Shown one piece after another: positions 1 to 9,306 of a DNA stretch of 64,000 bases. The DNA comes from Kalymmatonema hyalinum WJT4-NPBG1. GTDB taxonomy: Bacteria > Cyanobacteriota > Cyanobacteriia > Cyanobacteriales > Nostocaceae. Below the pieces are notes generated by a model. The model was not told where the DNA came from. It ran no database searches and saw only the letters and a program-made list of their open reading frames with translations. The stretch is from the NCBI GenBank assembly GCA_019359075.1, contig JAHHIB010000037.1:1-64000 (forward strand), given 5' to 3'. Position 1 is the first letter of the stretch. Each line of letters begins with the position of its first letter. Made by a program: the position numbers and the translations under genes.

Positions 1-41
1 GAGCGACGTGAGCGTTAACGATCGCCCTTGGCGAGCACTTC

Positions 42-254
42 GTGCCATCACATCCTTTTCTTCCTGGTTTTTCCAACTTCACATTATCTCTTTTTTGTCA
101 ATCACGATTACTTGACCGACGCCCTAGTCAGGAATTATTCAATCAACTGAGACAGATTTATCGTCAACATAATATGCACGAGTGGCAAGATAATAGTTTG
201 CCTACACTATCTCAACCAATACCCGTAATTGTTTGTAGTGAGGCTTTAGTATGA
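42..254 (+). CDS. hypothetical short ORF (70 aa), possibly a gene remnant
   Basis: This GTG-started reading frame is open for 70 codons and is preceded in frame by a TGA at 9-11. I recognise no domain or motif. The first 40 bases before it look like the GC-rich dispersed repeats seen elsewhere in the window, so the frame could be the tail of an older gene cut by such a repeat. There is no good ribosome binding site. It may be spurious. Confidence 0.2.
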   Translation: MPSHPFLPGFSNFTLSLFCQSRLLDRRPSQELFNQLRQIYRQHNMHEWQDNSLPTLSQPIPVIVCSEALV

Positions 255-302
255 CTTCATCAAATCAGGAGTTGCTTGTGATACTTCACCATTTCCGCAA
301 AA

Positions 303-1655
303 CTAAACCATAGTTCTCCCCATTCCTAACCACTCTTTAATCTCCTCAATCAACCAATGGCGTTCCACCGTAGCCAGAGGACTGGAGGTAAATTTCCGTG
401 TCCCAGAATATTCAATTGTCACTCCTCGCGGTGCGGAACCTTGCTGAACTATCTCTTCGTGGACTCTAGTAATCAGTGAAGTTTTTCCCCGACGCCACCA
501 ATAGCATAAACCAAACAACTTCCAGCGGATTTCAAAATTTTCCTGGTCAAAGTACAAGTCCGTGTGCCTAAAAGCAGGTAGCACTGTTGCTTGGAATAAG
601 ACAAGCAGCAAAGCTAAAAAAGGGAAAATATACAATATCGCAGAATAGCTGAGTCCTGTTGTCGCGAGATTCAGCCATTGGGGCAGTTGCCAGACAAAAG
701 GAGTTATCAACCCGATGAGATAAAATAATTTGAACGCTTTCGCTCCGCGTCTGGGAATTTTAATTTCTATCTTATGAGCAGACTTTTTGATTTGAATCCG
801 ACTACCTGTAGGCTTGGGGCTAGTCTGCGGTGGGCTGAGTGCATGTCTGTTCTTCAGTGCTTCTAGTGCTTGGCGAGCAGTACTGAGCCGTTCTGTGACA
901 TTTGGTTCTGTAAGTTTACCAATCCAATTCACAAAACCCACATCGATACTCACCCTGTCAGCAAACTGGATGCGGGAATCTCGATATGGTAAATCAGCAG
1001 GCGGCGTTCCTGTCAGGAGATGAATCAAGGTTCCGCCCACAGCATACAAGTCAGAGGCGGGAACAGCACGACCTCCGAACTGTTCCATTGGCACATAGCC
1101 GTAAGTTCCCACAACTGTGAAGGTAGCACCTTCTAATACCGCTTGGTCTTGCACTGCGCCAAAGTCTACCAGGTAAACCCGCTCATCCTGACCCCAAATT
1201 AAATTGCTGGGTTTGATATCTCGATGCAGTACAGGAGGGTCGAGTTCGTGCAGGTAGACGAGAATGCTCAAAATTTCCACCGCTATCTTTTCTACCTGTG
1301 ACTCCCAAAAGCGATGACCCTTATCCAGCAGTTCCTGGAATGATCTTCCGGGAATGTAACTCTGCACCAACCCAAACCAGGGAAATCTCGAATCTGGCTG
1401 CTCTTCCAAGACAAAGTAATCTCGATACTTGGGAATTCGGGGATGATCAAGATTTTTTAGCACTTGAGCCTCACGCTCAAACAGCTTGCTTTCATCCCAA
1501 TGCATCTGCGGGCTGAGAGTGAGCAGCTTGACAACAACTTGTTCTTGGGATTGTGTACCCAAATCTACTGCTAACCAAGTTTGACGACTAGCATCTTGCC
1601 CTAATTTTTCTTGAAGTTGATAGCGCTTGCAGAGTAACTGTCCCGCTTCTGCCAT
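303..1655 (-). CDS. serine/threonine protein kinase with C-terminal membrane segments
   Basis: Hanks-type kinase of 450 aa. The kinase domain covers about residues 10-270: the ATP lysine lies in VVKLL (K43), the catalytic loop reads HRDIKPSNL (144-152), the metal-binding DFG is at 164-166, and an activation segment with GTYGYVPMEQFGG follows. The glycine loop is degenerate (LGQDASRQT). After a linker rich in Pro, Lys and Ser, two hydrophobic segments (about 308-328 and 337-359) and a soluble tail of about 90 residues suggest membrane anchoring with the kinase in the cytoplasm. An AAAGG lies just before the ATG. It is 18 bp downstream of a close paralogue on the same strand, so the two are probably one operon made by tandem duplication. 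Targets are unknown. Confidence 0.93.
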   Translation of the reverse strand: MAEAGQLLCKRYQLQEKLGQDASRQTWLAVDLGTQSQEQVVVKLLTLSPQMHWDESKLFEREAQVLKNLDHPRIPKYRDYFVLEEQPDSRFPWFGLVQSYIPGRSFQELLDKGHRFWESQVEKIAVEILSILVYLHELDPPVLHRDIKPSNLIWGQDERVYLVDFGAVQDQAVLEGATFTVVGTYGYVPMEQFGGRAVPASDLYAVGGTLIHLLTGTPPADLPYRDSRIQFADRVSIDVGFVNWIGKLTEPNVTERLSTARQALEALKNRHALSPPQTSPKPTGSRIQIKKSAHKIEIKIPRRGAKAFKLFYLIGLITPFVWQLPQWLNLATTGLSYSAILYIFPFLALLLVLFQATVLPAFRHTDLYFDQENFEIRWKLFGLCYWWRRGKTSLITRVHEEIVQQGSAPRGVTIEYSGTRKFTSSPLATVERHWLIEEIKEWLGMGRTMV

Positions 1656-1673
1656 AACCTTTGAGCCTAAAAC

Positions 1674-2987
1674 CTAAAGTCCCAACCAATGCTTGATTTC
1701 ATTCACCAGCCAACGGCATGCGTCGTGAGAAAGAGGTGGATTCAATCTACCAAACGAATACTCTTCGACACCAACTGCAAGAGTGACTTCAGCAATTTTA
1801 TTCTTGCCAAAGCCGCCAGAGTCACTTTTGAAAACTTTGTCAATCTCTAAAACATTTCCTCGCTGCTGTTTGATGCGAAAACCCAGTACTTTCACCTGAA
1901 TTTCAAATTGCTGATGGTCAAAGTAGACATTTGTCTCCACCAAGACAGGTAATAAAAACCAAGCCGCTAATACGAGACTACCTGTCAACCAAAGCCAATA
2001 CATCCACGAACTATTGGTCAAAACCGACAACCAAAACAACCAAAATCCGAACCCTGCTACCACAAGCCAATTTCTCGGACTAGTAACCACCTTACGCCAA
2101 GGGACAGGAAGTTTAATTTGCAAGCGGCTAGGTGATTTTTTCAGCCAAATACAGCTTTCTGGAAGGCGTGGACTAGCAACTTTGATAGCATTTTGATTAG
2201 CTTTGAGAGCCTCAAGCGCCTGTTGAGCGCTCTTGAAACGTCTTTCTAGATTCGGCTGGGTCAGTTGTTCCAACCAACGAGCAAACCCAGGATTGAGCCT
2301 GACAAGGTGAGCAAACTGCAACCGAGAATCCTTTTGAGGTAAATCCGCTGGAGAAATACCTGTTACTAGATGAATTAACGTTGCTCCCAAGGCATAAAGG
2401 TCAGATGCTGGAGTCGCCCTTCCGCCAAATTGTTCCAAGGGTGCATATCCATAAGTTCCCACCACAGTAAAAGTGGCTCCTTCTTTAGCCGCGCGATCTT
2501 GTACTGCACCAAAATCAACCAAATAAATCCGAGAATCTTTACCCAATAACAAATTGCTAGGCTTAATATCCCGATGCAACACAGGAGGACTCAAACCATG
2601 CAGGTAAATGAGAATTTTTAGGATATTAGCAGCAATTTTGCGAACTTCTGGCTCTGCGAACACTTTACCTTGAGCCAGTAATTGCTTGAGCGATGTGCCG
2701 GGAATGTACTCCTGAACTAGCCCAAAGTAGAATAAGTGGTCATCAAGGCAAAAATAATTGCGATACTCGGGAATGCGAGGATGGTTGAGATGTTTCAAGA
2801 CCTGTGCTTCTCGCTCAAACAGTCTTAAATTCTCCCACTGCATTTGGTCGCTAAAAGTGAGCAGTTTCACCACAACATCCTCTTGTGTTGACAAATCCTG
2901 TGCTAACCAGGTTTGACGACCTGCATTTTCAGCCAGTTTTTCTTTAAGTTGATAGCGATTATCTAAGACCTGTTGCGTTTGCAGCAT
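1674..2987 (-). CDS. serine/threonine protein kinase, paralogue of the downstream kinase
   Basis: Kinase of 437 aa with the same build as its neighbour: lysine in VVKLL, HRDIKPSNLL catalytic loop, DFGAVQD, GTYGYAPLEQFGG activation segment, then two hydrophobic segments and a soluble C-terminal domain. I start it at the ATG at 2987 because an AAGGA sits 11 bases before it; a GTG 7 codons upstream (3008) is also open but overlaps that site. Similarity to the gene at 303-1655 extends into the membrane and tail part, which supports duplication of the whole gene. The shared tail begins its soluble part with a (V/D)(L/V)YFD element and may be a sensory or localisation module; that role is inference. 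Confidence 0.92.
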   Translation of the reverse strand: MLQTQQVLDNRYQLKEKLAENAGRQTWLAQDLSTQEDVVVKLLTFSDQMQWENLRLFEREAQVLKHLNHPRIPEYRNYFCLDDHLFYFGLVQEYIPGTSLKQLLAQGKVFAEPEVRKIAANILKILIYLHGLSPPVLHRDIKPSNLLLGKDSRIYLVDFGAVQDRAAKEGATFTVVGTYGYAPLEQFGGRATPASDLYALGATLIHLVTGISPADLPQKDSRLQFAHLVRLNPGFARWLEQLTQPNLERRFKSAQQALEALKANQNAIKVASPRLPESCIWLKKSPSRLQIKLPVPWRKVVTSPRNWLVVAGFGFWLFWLSVLTNSSWMYWLWLTGSLVLAAWFLLPVLVETNVYFDHQQFEIQVKVLGFRIKQQRGNVLEIDKVFKSDSGGFGKNKIAEVTLAVGVEEYSFGRLNPPLSHDACRWLVNEIKHWLGL

Positions 2988-3008
2988 CGTGTCGCTATTC
3001 CTTAACAC

Positions 3009-3586
3009 TTTTGTCCCAAAATGGCACTATGGATCGTCCAGAAATCAACTTCTTGGCTAATGTAGAGACTTACCATACTACAGATATAATATTTTGAACT
3101 ACGCATAGAGCCCTTGACTTTTCAAGAACACTCGACATATAGAGGAATTTTGCTACTAGCTATTGATAATCAATGGTTACCCGCCAAGGAAAAGAAACGA
3201 TGCCATCATAGGGAGATATTTTTTAACTTATGTGATAATACAAATTATCTACTGAGTGAAACAACTCTATTCCGGATTTTTTGTCAAATATTTAGCAAAA
3301 CTCAGATATTTAACAAGAAGGAGAGGAAAGGCGAAATAAAATTTTTTGGGAGAATTAATGCCCATTAATGATACGCTTTCTTGGTATATTTACTCAGAGA
3401 AATGCTAGATAAGTTTTCTATCCTAATAAATATTATAATTTTTATACAGCTTACTGTGTTGATTCTGTTGACTAAACAACTGACGAAAAGTAGGATGGGC
3501 ATTGCCCACCCTAGAGTAAATATTTATTTCAGTTAATTGACAAAGGCTATACTTTAGGAAATCAAAGTTGCATGAGGTATTCTGAC
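3009..3586. other. intergenic region with one small dispersed palindrome
   Basis: No convincing gene. An 84-codon frame at 3114-3368 (+) has no recognisable motif and AT-rich, low-complexity content, so I do not call it. At about 3490-3517 there is a palindromic GGATGGGCATTGCCCACCCT element of the GTGGGC..GCCCAC type that recurs at about 4650 and 34697. The region is the divergent upstream space of the kinase pair and would carry its promoter, which I cannot pinpoint. Confidence 0.5.
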
Positions 3587-4486
3587 TTAATTAAGTTGGC
3601 TGCTGTAAGCACTATAGCCATAAGCCAAAGTTTCTTTCATGGCAGCTGACGGCTTAAGACTTCTGTTAATCAATTTAGCAAACGGTATCCGGATTCCTTT
3701 AATTGTTTCCGGTAGAATGGCGTATTCTTGTGTTGGTTCTACAATGTATTGTGGACACTTTTCTTTCATTCCAGAAGCAGTTAACATGGCTTCTATTTCA
3801 GATGCAGAGTATTGCTTGAGATAAACTGAATTCTGCTTTGGACTGAGTCTTCTCACCAAATTATGAATTTTATGAGAAGGACAAGACTTGTTGTGGAAAG
3901 AATGATTGAAAACGAACGTTCCACCTGGTTTAAGTACACGAGATATCTCAACCAACAGGTTTCTAATTTGTGCCTCTGGTATATGCATAAAAACGCAGTT
4001 AGAAATTACCAGGTCTACAGAATTATCTTCTAAAGCTAATAACTCAGCAGAAGCACAAATAATAAAAAACTCTGCTTCAGGAAAAAAATCATATTCTTGC
4101 TTACACTTCAGTAACCGCCGCAATAAAGATTCAGAAATATCAATACCGTAATATTTCTGACATTTTAAATTTTTATCCTTTGAAAGGAACAAAGGAATCC
4201 GACCGTAACCACAGCCAATTTCCAGAATAGAATCTACAGACTTGTTGATAGGAAACTGATTCCAAGTTCCTCCAGGTCTTCCGGTAAGAAGAGTGTAATC
4301 TTGTTTAATTGGCGATGTTTCTTCTGCTTGTTCAATTTTTTGAGAGCCGTAGTATGTCTTACCAATTTTGTCCCATCTTTGTTTTTGTTCAGTACTATTC
4401 AACTGTTCGTAGTCTTTAGGGAAATAAATTCCATCTCGAAGTTGAAAGTCATTTAAGCTGATTTTGCTGTTTACTGATTGACTCAT
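3587..4486 (-). CDS. class I SAM-dependent methyltransferase
   Basis: Methyltransferase of 299 aa. The SAM-binding motif I is LEIGCGYGRIPLFL at about residues 88-101, followed by an acidic end of strand 2 (YYGIDIS), motif II/III region DLVISNCVFMHIPE and RVLKPGGTFVFNHSFH, the usual order of the UbiE/COQ5-like fold. I choose the ATG at 4486 because a GAGGA sits 8 bases before it; an in-frame ATG at 4501 overlaps that site. Both flanks are intergenic, so it is probably transcribed alone. The substrate cannot be read from the sequence; small molecules are as likely as sugars or lipids. Confidence 0.88.
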   Translation of the reverse strand: MSQSVNSKISLNDFQLRDGIYFPKDYEQLNSTEQKQRWDKIGKTYYGSQKIEQAEETSPIKQDYTLLTGRPGGTWNQFPINKSVDSILEIGCGYGRIPLFLSKDKNLKCQKYYGIDISESLLRRLLKCKQEYDFFPEAEFFIICASAELLALEDNSVDLVISNCVFMHIPEAQIRNLLVEISRVLKPGGTFVFNHSFHNKSCPSHKIHNLVRRLSPKQNSVYLKQYSASEIEAMLTASGMKEKCPQYIVEPTQEYAILPETIKGIRIPFAKLINRSLKPSAAMKETLAYGYSAYSSQLN

Positions 4487-4501
4487 TCGATTATTCCTCA
4501 T

Positions 4502-4843
4502 ACATAGTTAAATATGTTGTCGGTTCTACTCTGAAGTCCATGTTAACCGCTAGTACTCTTAGTAAGCTTATCTACCGGGAGCATATCAAGGCTAGATGTA
4601 GGAATGTGGGTGAATTACAGCGATTTTTATATGATTGAAGTATAAGTGGGGCGGGCAGGATGCCCACCGCACAAGAGTTTTAGAGATTTAATTATGTACT
4701 TCATTTAGCTGCAATGTGCTGTATTCTGTCCTACAGCCTTGCTCCCCTAGTAAAGTTTTTATCTCTGAGTGCCTTTATGGTTCAATAGTATGTTTACACC
4801 AAATGTTTTAAATTTGATGGTGGAATAAACATTGGAGGCTGGT
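4502..4843. other. divergent intergenic region with a small palindromic repeat
   Basis: About 340 bp between divergent genes. It contains a GGGGCGGGCAGGATGCCCACC repeat-like palindrome near 4650-4672, a relative of the elements near 3490 and 34697. Promoters for both flanking genes should lie here. I see no coding frame. Confidence 0.45.
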
Positions 4844-6352
4844 ATGTCAGAAGTGTCACAAGGCAAGCGAGTGGTGGTTGTTGGTGCTGGTTGGGCTGGT
4901 TTAGGTGCAACCTACCACTTGGTAAAACAAGGGTACGACGTGACACTTCTAGAAGCTGGTTCCTATCCTGGTGGACTGGTGGCTGGTTGGAAAACAGCCG
5001 CAGGACGTTCAGTAGAAGCGGGTATTCATGGCTTCTGGTATCCTTACAGCAATATCTTTTCTCTGATCAATGAACTGGGAATTAATCCGTTTACAACTTG
5101 GACTCGTTCATCGCAATATTCTCCAGCGGGGTTAGAAGTTGAATCACCGATTTTTCAGAATTTACCGCAACTCCCGACGCCTCTGGGAACTTTTCTGTAT
5201 ACGCAGTTTAAGCGTTTGCCATTAATTGATCGCCTCAGCGCCCTGCCTTTACTTTACGCCGTTGTTGATTTTGATAATTCCGATGAAGCTTGGCGGCGTT
5301 ATGATTTTGTCACTGCCCGTGAATTGTTCAAAGATTTTGGCGTTTCTGCACGACTTTACCGCGAATCTTTTGAACCAATGTTGTTGGTGGGCTTGTTTGC
5401 CCCTGGGGAACAGTGTTCAGCTGCGGCAGCTTTAGGGATGCTTTACTATTTTATTCTGGCGCATCAACCTGATTTTGATGTGGTTTGGTGTCGCGGAACT
5501 GTAGGAGAAAAAATCTTTCGCCCTTGGGTAGAACGTATTGAAACTGGGGCAAAGGTGCTAGCAAACCGCCGAGTGACTGATTTAATTGTTGATAGCGATA
5601 ATAGGGCAACAGGGGTTGTTTGTGGTGATGAAGTGTTTGATGCTGATGCAGTGATTTTTGCTGTTGGTATCACTGGCATGAAAAAGATTGTATCAAGTAG
5701 CCCTAACTTGCAAAAGCGTCAGGAATTTCGCAATCTGAACAATTTGGGAGCAATTGATGTTTTAGCAACTCGGCTATGGTTTGACCGGAAGATTCATATT
5801 CCGCGTCCTTCTAATGCTTGTTTTGGGTTTGATACAACTACGGGCTGGACATTTTTTGATTTGAATGCATTGCATGATGAATACCGTCACGAACCTGGGA
5901 CAGTTGTTGAAGCTGATTTTTATCATGCCAATCAGTTTCTTTCCTTAGAAAATGAGGAAATTATTCCGATAGTTCAGCGTTATTTAGCAACTTGCGTACC
6001 AGAATTTCGGGAAGCTAAGGTTATTGACAGCAGTGTCATTCGTCTACCACAGGCTGTGTCTCACTTTGCTCCTGGTAGCTATCGTTCTATGTTACCAGCA
6101 AAAACAAGTTTTAAGAATGTATTTATGAGTGGTGATTGGATTGTAAACCGTCACGGTTCATGGTCACAAGAAAAGGCTTATGTTACAGGTTTAGAAGCAG
6201 CAAATTTAGTGATTTCTTCTTTTGGAGAGGGTACGCCAGCCAAAATTCTACCTGTGCAAGCAGATGAGGCACACATTCAATTGGGAAGAGTTGTTAACAA
6301 AACTGCGCGTCAAATTGGCAAATCTATCTTGCCTCAATTTTGGTTACCATAG
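4844..6352 (+). CDS. FAD-dependent oxidoreductase, phytoene desaturase/amine oxidase superfamily
   Basis: Flavoprotein of 502 aa. The N-terminus has the dinucleotide-binding fold VVVVGAGWAGLGATYHLVKQGYDVTLLEA, followed by the GG motif PGGLVAGW that marks the amine oxidase/carotenoid desaturase superfamily. Near the C-terminus VFMSGDWIV is the second FAD contact and is followed by a helix with EAANLV. The start is the ATG at 4844: GGAGG at 4834-4838 is 5 bases upstream, which excludes the TTG at 4832. It could act on carotenoids or other polyenes, but the exact reaction is not evident; it is not a clear match to the CrtP or CrtQ I know. A decayed insertion sequence begins about 19 bp after its stop. 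Confidence 0.9.
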   Translation: MSEVSQGKRVVVVGAGWAGLGATYHLVKQGYDVTLLEAGSYPGGLVAGWKTAAGRSVEAGIHGFWYPYSNIFSLINELGINPFTTWTRSSQYSPAGLEVESPIFQNLPQLPTPLGTFLYTQFKRLPLIDRLSALPLLYAVVDFDNSDEAWRRYDFVTARELFKDFGVSARLYRESFEPMLLVGLFAPGEQCSAAAALGMLYYFILAHQPDFDVVWCRGTVGEKIFRPWVERIETGAKVLANRRVTDLIVDSDNRATGVVCGDEVFDADAVIFAVGITGMKKIVSSSPNLQKRQEFRNLNNLGAIDVLATRLWFDRKIHIPRPSNACFGFDTTTGWTFFDLNALHDEYRHEPGTVVEADFYHANQFLSLENEEIIPIVQRYLATCVPEFREAKVIDSSVIRLPQAVSHFAPGSYRSMLPAKTSFKNVFMSGDWIVNRHGSWSQEKAYVTGLEAANLVISSFGEGTPAKILPVQADEAHIQLGRVVNKTARQIGKSILPQFWLP

Positions 6353-6370
6353 CATTTCACGTTCAAAACG

Positions 6371-7784
6371 TGTTAGCTCATATCTTGCACCTAACTGGGT
6401 AAACCCGCAAAAGGCAAATAAAGAGTACAAAATATTACATGAGATGAAGGGAAGCTGGTAAATATTAAAAGTTATTAATAAAACAAAAAGCATCGTAATA
6501 CTACATAAGGAGCGGCAAAAACGACAAGATGCTGGGATGATGCAAAAAGCGTCATCACGAAGGGCGATCGCCAACGCCGGAAATTGTTGGGTTTGCGAAT
6601 GTAGCTTAAAACATGAGAAAAAGGGCGTGAAAGGAAATTCATAGATAAGCAAGAACAATGCTTACCCACGCCCAACAGCTAGTTTATAACTTATCTGAGT
6701 TGATGCCCACACAATACCAAAAAGATAATTTTGATGCCATGCTGGGATTATTTTTGGAGGCGCAAGGGCATCCCTTACCCGAACACTCTAAAACCAAATC
6801 TCCGAGTGCATTGAGTCGGTTTTTAAATATCAATCCTTGGTCAACAAGGGATATGATTCGTATTGTTCGCAGCCATGTATTAGAGACGGTTTTAAAGGTT
6901 TTATCAGCATCAGGCAAAGGACGTAGACCATTTTTACAGGTTATCATTGACTTAACAACTCTTGAAAAACGGGGTAAATTCAAAGAGTTTGAGGATTTAA
7001 TAAGAGTTTATAATGGTAAGCGTGGTCTACATATAATAGTAGTTTATTTAGTTGTAGGAAAGTGGCGCATACCTTGGAGCTTCCGTGTTTGGAGAGGTAA
7101 GGGTACACCCTCACCCGCTCAGCTAGGACTCAAGGAGCGTTAAGCGTTTACCTAAATCTTTAACTGAACGCAATAGGAGTGATTATTTTGGCTGATACAG
7201 CCTTTGGGAGCGTGGAATTTATTCACGGTGTACGCAAGTTTAGATATCATGCGGTTACAGGTGTGGCTATTAACCGTAAGTTAGTTGATGGAAGAGTTTT
7301 AAGACATTTACATAAACAGGGGCAACAAGTCCGTTTGGTTGGTTTAAAGTTTCCCGTTACCGTATGTTGGTATTACTTAAAGCGCGATAACGGCAAGCTT
7401 GAAAAACGTTTTGTTTTGTCTACTCGGTCCATTAAATCTTCTACTCTCAAATGGTGGGGTAAGCGTCGATGGCTTTCTTGTGGGTTGGTTTAAAACCGCG
7501 AAACACCGTTTTGGTTTGCATCGTTTTGGACAAGGTACTTTACGAGCGAATGTATCGTTGGCTCATCCTTTCTCTAACTGCTTACCTCATTGCTCATTGG
7601 ACTTATCTCGGAATTCAGTTTCCATCACCACCTGATTGGGGTCAGGCTGCCCAAACTGCCTTAGAATCTATTTTCCCTCAAATAGTCGTGTCTCTTCTTT
7701 TACTTGAAATTGAGCGCTTGTTACCTCTTACACGTAGTTTTGGTTTTGACATCCATCTTTCCAGGTGCAAGATGTGAGTTAGCT
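6371..7784 (+). mobile_element. decayed insertion sequence with 22-bp imperfect terminal inverted repeats
   Basis: The left end 6371-6392 and the reverse complement of the right end 7763-7784 match at 18 of 22 positions and share an uninterrupted ATCTTGCACCT. The 1.4-kb interval carries a single broken transposase gene. The first 260 bp are non-coding and include one HIP1 site. The DDE-type transposase residues and the element size are consistent with an IS4-like family; I cannot name the family. No clear target duplication is visible next to the ends, as expected for an old copy. Confidence 0.8.
6658..7777 (+). pseudogene. DDE transposase pseudogene, several frameshifts
   Basis: The transposase can be followed through three reading frames. 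The N-terminal part 6658-7140 carries the first acidic motif (IIDLTTLEKRGKF). Translation then passes to another frame at 7142-7176 (KRLPKSLTER), to a third at about 7176-7475 with the second acidic motif (LADTAFGSVEF), then to fragments GWFKTAKHRFGLHRFGQGTL (around 7486-7545) and YRWLILSLTAYLIAHWTYL (around 7552-7610). At least four frame changes are needed to read the whole protein, so it cannot be functional. The piece order and spacing are intact, showing decay by small indels and not by deletion. Confidence 0.85.
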
Positions 7785-7940
7785 TTCTTTGTAATGTATT
7801 AACCTTTCCTAAAAGAATTTTTGTCTCTTATAAATGCTGCTCATTAACTTTGTCCAACTCTAGCAATACCTTCTGTTCTGAATTTTGAAATCCTCAGAAT
7901 TTCTTCATTTTTTACAGCTAATTTAGTAGGTGTGTTTCGA

Positions 7941-8040
7941 TTATGGACGGCTAAAGTTGTTGCTGACGCTTAATCTAGCGTCAGCACTTTTCCATTGTGG
8001 ACGACTAAAGTTGTTGCTGACACTTAATCTAGCGTCAGCA
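7941..8040. repeat. two tandem 46-bp hairpin units
   Basis: Units 7941-7986 and 7995-8040 are nearly identical (three differences by eye) and spaced 54 bp start to start. Each contains an inverted repeat, TGCTGACGC..GCGTCAGCA in the first, with the loop TTAATCTA. In the second unit one stem base has changed (TGCTGACAC), weakening the stem. They are not coding. Confidence 0.85.
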
Positions 8041-8074
8041 ATATTTCTTGTTCACTATGCAACCAAACCTGTTG

Positions 8075-8225
8075 ATAGAAATGATGGTGGCGATCGCGCA
8101 GATCGCCCCTTGAGTCCTCCGGTGCCGCCAGGCTTACGCGTTCGCGTAGCGTGCCCTTTGGGCATTGGGCGTAACCCCGCCTGAGCGCAAAGCGCACGCT
8201 CCTTTGAACAGCGATCGCACTTAAG
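8075..8225. repeat. GC-rich dispersed repeat cluster with HIP1 sites
   Basis: Within the 500-bp gap 7785-8283 this segment is a mosaic of HIP1 sites (GCGATCGC) and short palindromes such as CGCGTTCGCG and GCCCTTTGGGC. The piece CGTGCCCTTTGGGCATTGG recurs at about 24891. The rest of the gap is AT-rich and carries no gene that I can support. Confidence 0.7.
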
Positions 8226-8283
8226 CGGAATTCTCCCTCTTAAAGCACGGACTTGATATTACATCCTCAAATTGGCTGCATCT

Positions 8284-8688
8284 TTAACGAACGCTAATCT
8301 CACTTTTGTAAACTTCAGACGCAACTTCTTCGAGTTCTGGTTCAACTGCCGTAAGATGTTTCTCTAAAATTGCCAAGTTGCGGATATTCGACTTATAGTA
8401 AGCATCAAACAAATCACCCACTAAAGGCACTGTGCCAACGACTGATTCTAAAGCAACGTTGAAAATCATTTCGGTTAAGTCTTGACGTGGTATGCCAAAG
8501 CGAGTTGCTAAGAAGATGATATAAGCCGAAAACGCTGTACTGATTAAATCACCAGCGCCTGGAATTAAACCAATAATTGGATCTAGTCCAATGCGAAACC
8601 CTGTCCCTGGAACACGTAAAGATGTGTCCATCAGGCGGCTGAGTTGACGAATGCGGTTGAGAGTAGCTAGGCGTTTAATAGTGTCCAT
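8284..8688 (-). CDS. DUF4112 family membrane-associated protein
   Basis: Protein of 134 aa. The central part GFRIGLDPIIGLIPGAGDLISTAFSAYIIFLA followed by VALESVVGTVPLVGDLFDAYYKSN is the hallmark of DUF4112, with two GxxPxxGD motifs each next to a hydrophobic segment. The family is widespread and small, with no assigned function. It stands alone, with intergenic space on both sides. Confidence 0.88.
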   Translation of the reverse strand: MDTIKRLATLNRIRQLSRLMDTSLRVPGTGFRIGLDPIIGLIPGAGDLISTAFSAYIIFLATRFGIPRQDLTEMIFNVALESVVGTVPLVGDLFDAYYKSNIRNLAILEKHLTAVEPELEEVASEVYKSEISVR

Positions 8689-8829
8689 AATTTATGATAT
8701 TTGCACTGCTGTTTAACATTCGTCTTGTACCATTAGAAAGAATAAATATGGAAAAAATCTCGTGATAAGCGCGTTCATTCTTTCTGGCAGCAAGTCATGA
8801 GGGTTTGGAGAAATGAGCAGAGGTTCAAT

Positions 8830-9282
8830 TTATTTGTGTCGTATATCGAACCCATCCATACCTTGTTTAATCCAACGCAGGCACTCATATTCTGAATGAA
8901 ATAACTTTGGGGCTGCAATATTATTTAATGAATCTGGCGGATAATGGTCGTAAAAATATTTATCAGCCTCTAGGAAGATGATAATCAGATTATCGCGGTA
9001 AGTGTAGCGAGACTTGAAATGATCTCCATGACTGATAAACTCTGAATGTTGGTCAATATGTTCTTTGGCAATATCAATAATATTATCTATACTACTGCCA
9101 TACATTCCCCCTGGATTTTCTGCTTTGTGAAATTCGCTTTTATGACCGATTTGTGATAATAATTTGTACGAATAAATTTCGTAATTGTCAGCCTTACCGA
9201 AAACAAATGGAATGATGAGATATCCTTTGTATGAAACGGAGTGTTCATAAAGAAGACGGCTCATCACTTGAAAAGATGCCAT
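8830..9282 (-). CDS. hypothetical protein, 150 aa
   Basis: Soluble protein rich in Tyr, His and Asp with no signal peptide or membrane segment. I recognise no family. An internal ATG (MSRLLYEHSV, residue 7) is an alternative start. The C-terminal part (LFHSEYECLRWIKQGMDGF) suggests an amphipathic helix. It lies 24 bp downstream of the gene at 9307-9819 on the same strand, so the two probably form a transcription unit. Confidence 0.65.
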   Translation of the reverse strand: MASFQVMSRLLYEHSVSYKGYLIIPFVFGKADNYEIYSYKLLSQIGHKSEFHKAENPGGMYGSSIDNIIDIAKEHIDQHSEFISHGDHFKSRYTYRDNLIIIFLEADKYFYDHYPPDSLNNIAAPKLFHSEYECLRWIKQGMDGFDIRHK

Positions 9283-9306
9283 GAAAAGTCAGGTAAATAA
9301 CTGCAT

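Noticed and set aside
3114-3368. 84-codon plus-strand frame upstream of the kinases
   Set aside because: AT-rich, no motif, and no ribosome binding site.
7930-8184. 84-codon plus-strand frame with repeated GRLKLLLTLNLASA
   Set aside because: It is the translation of the two tandem hairpin units and a following dispersed repeat.
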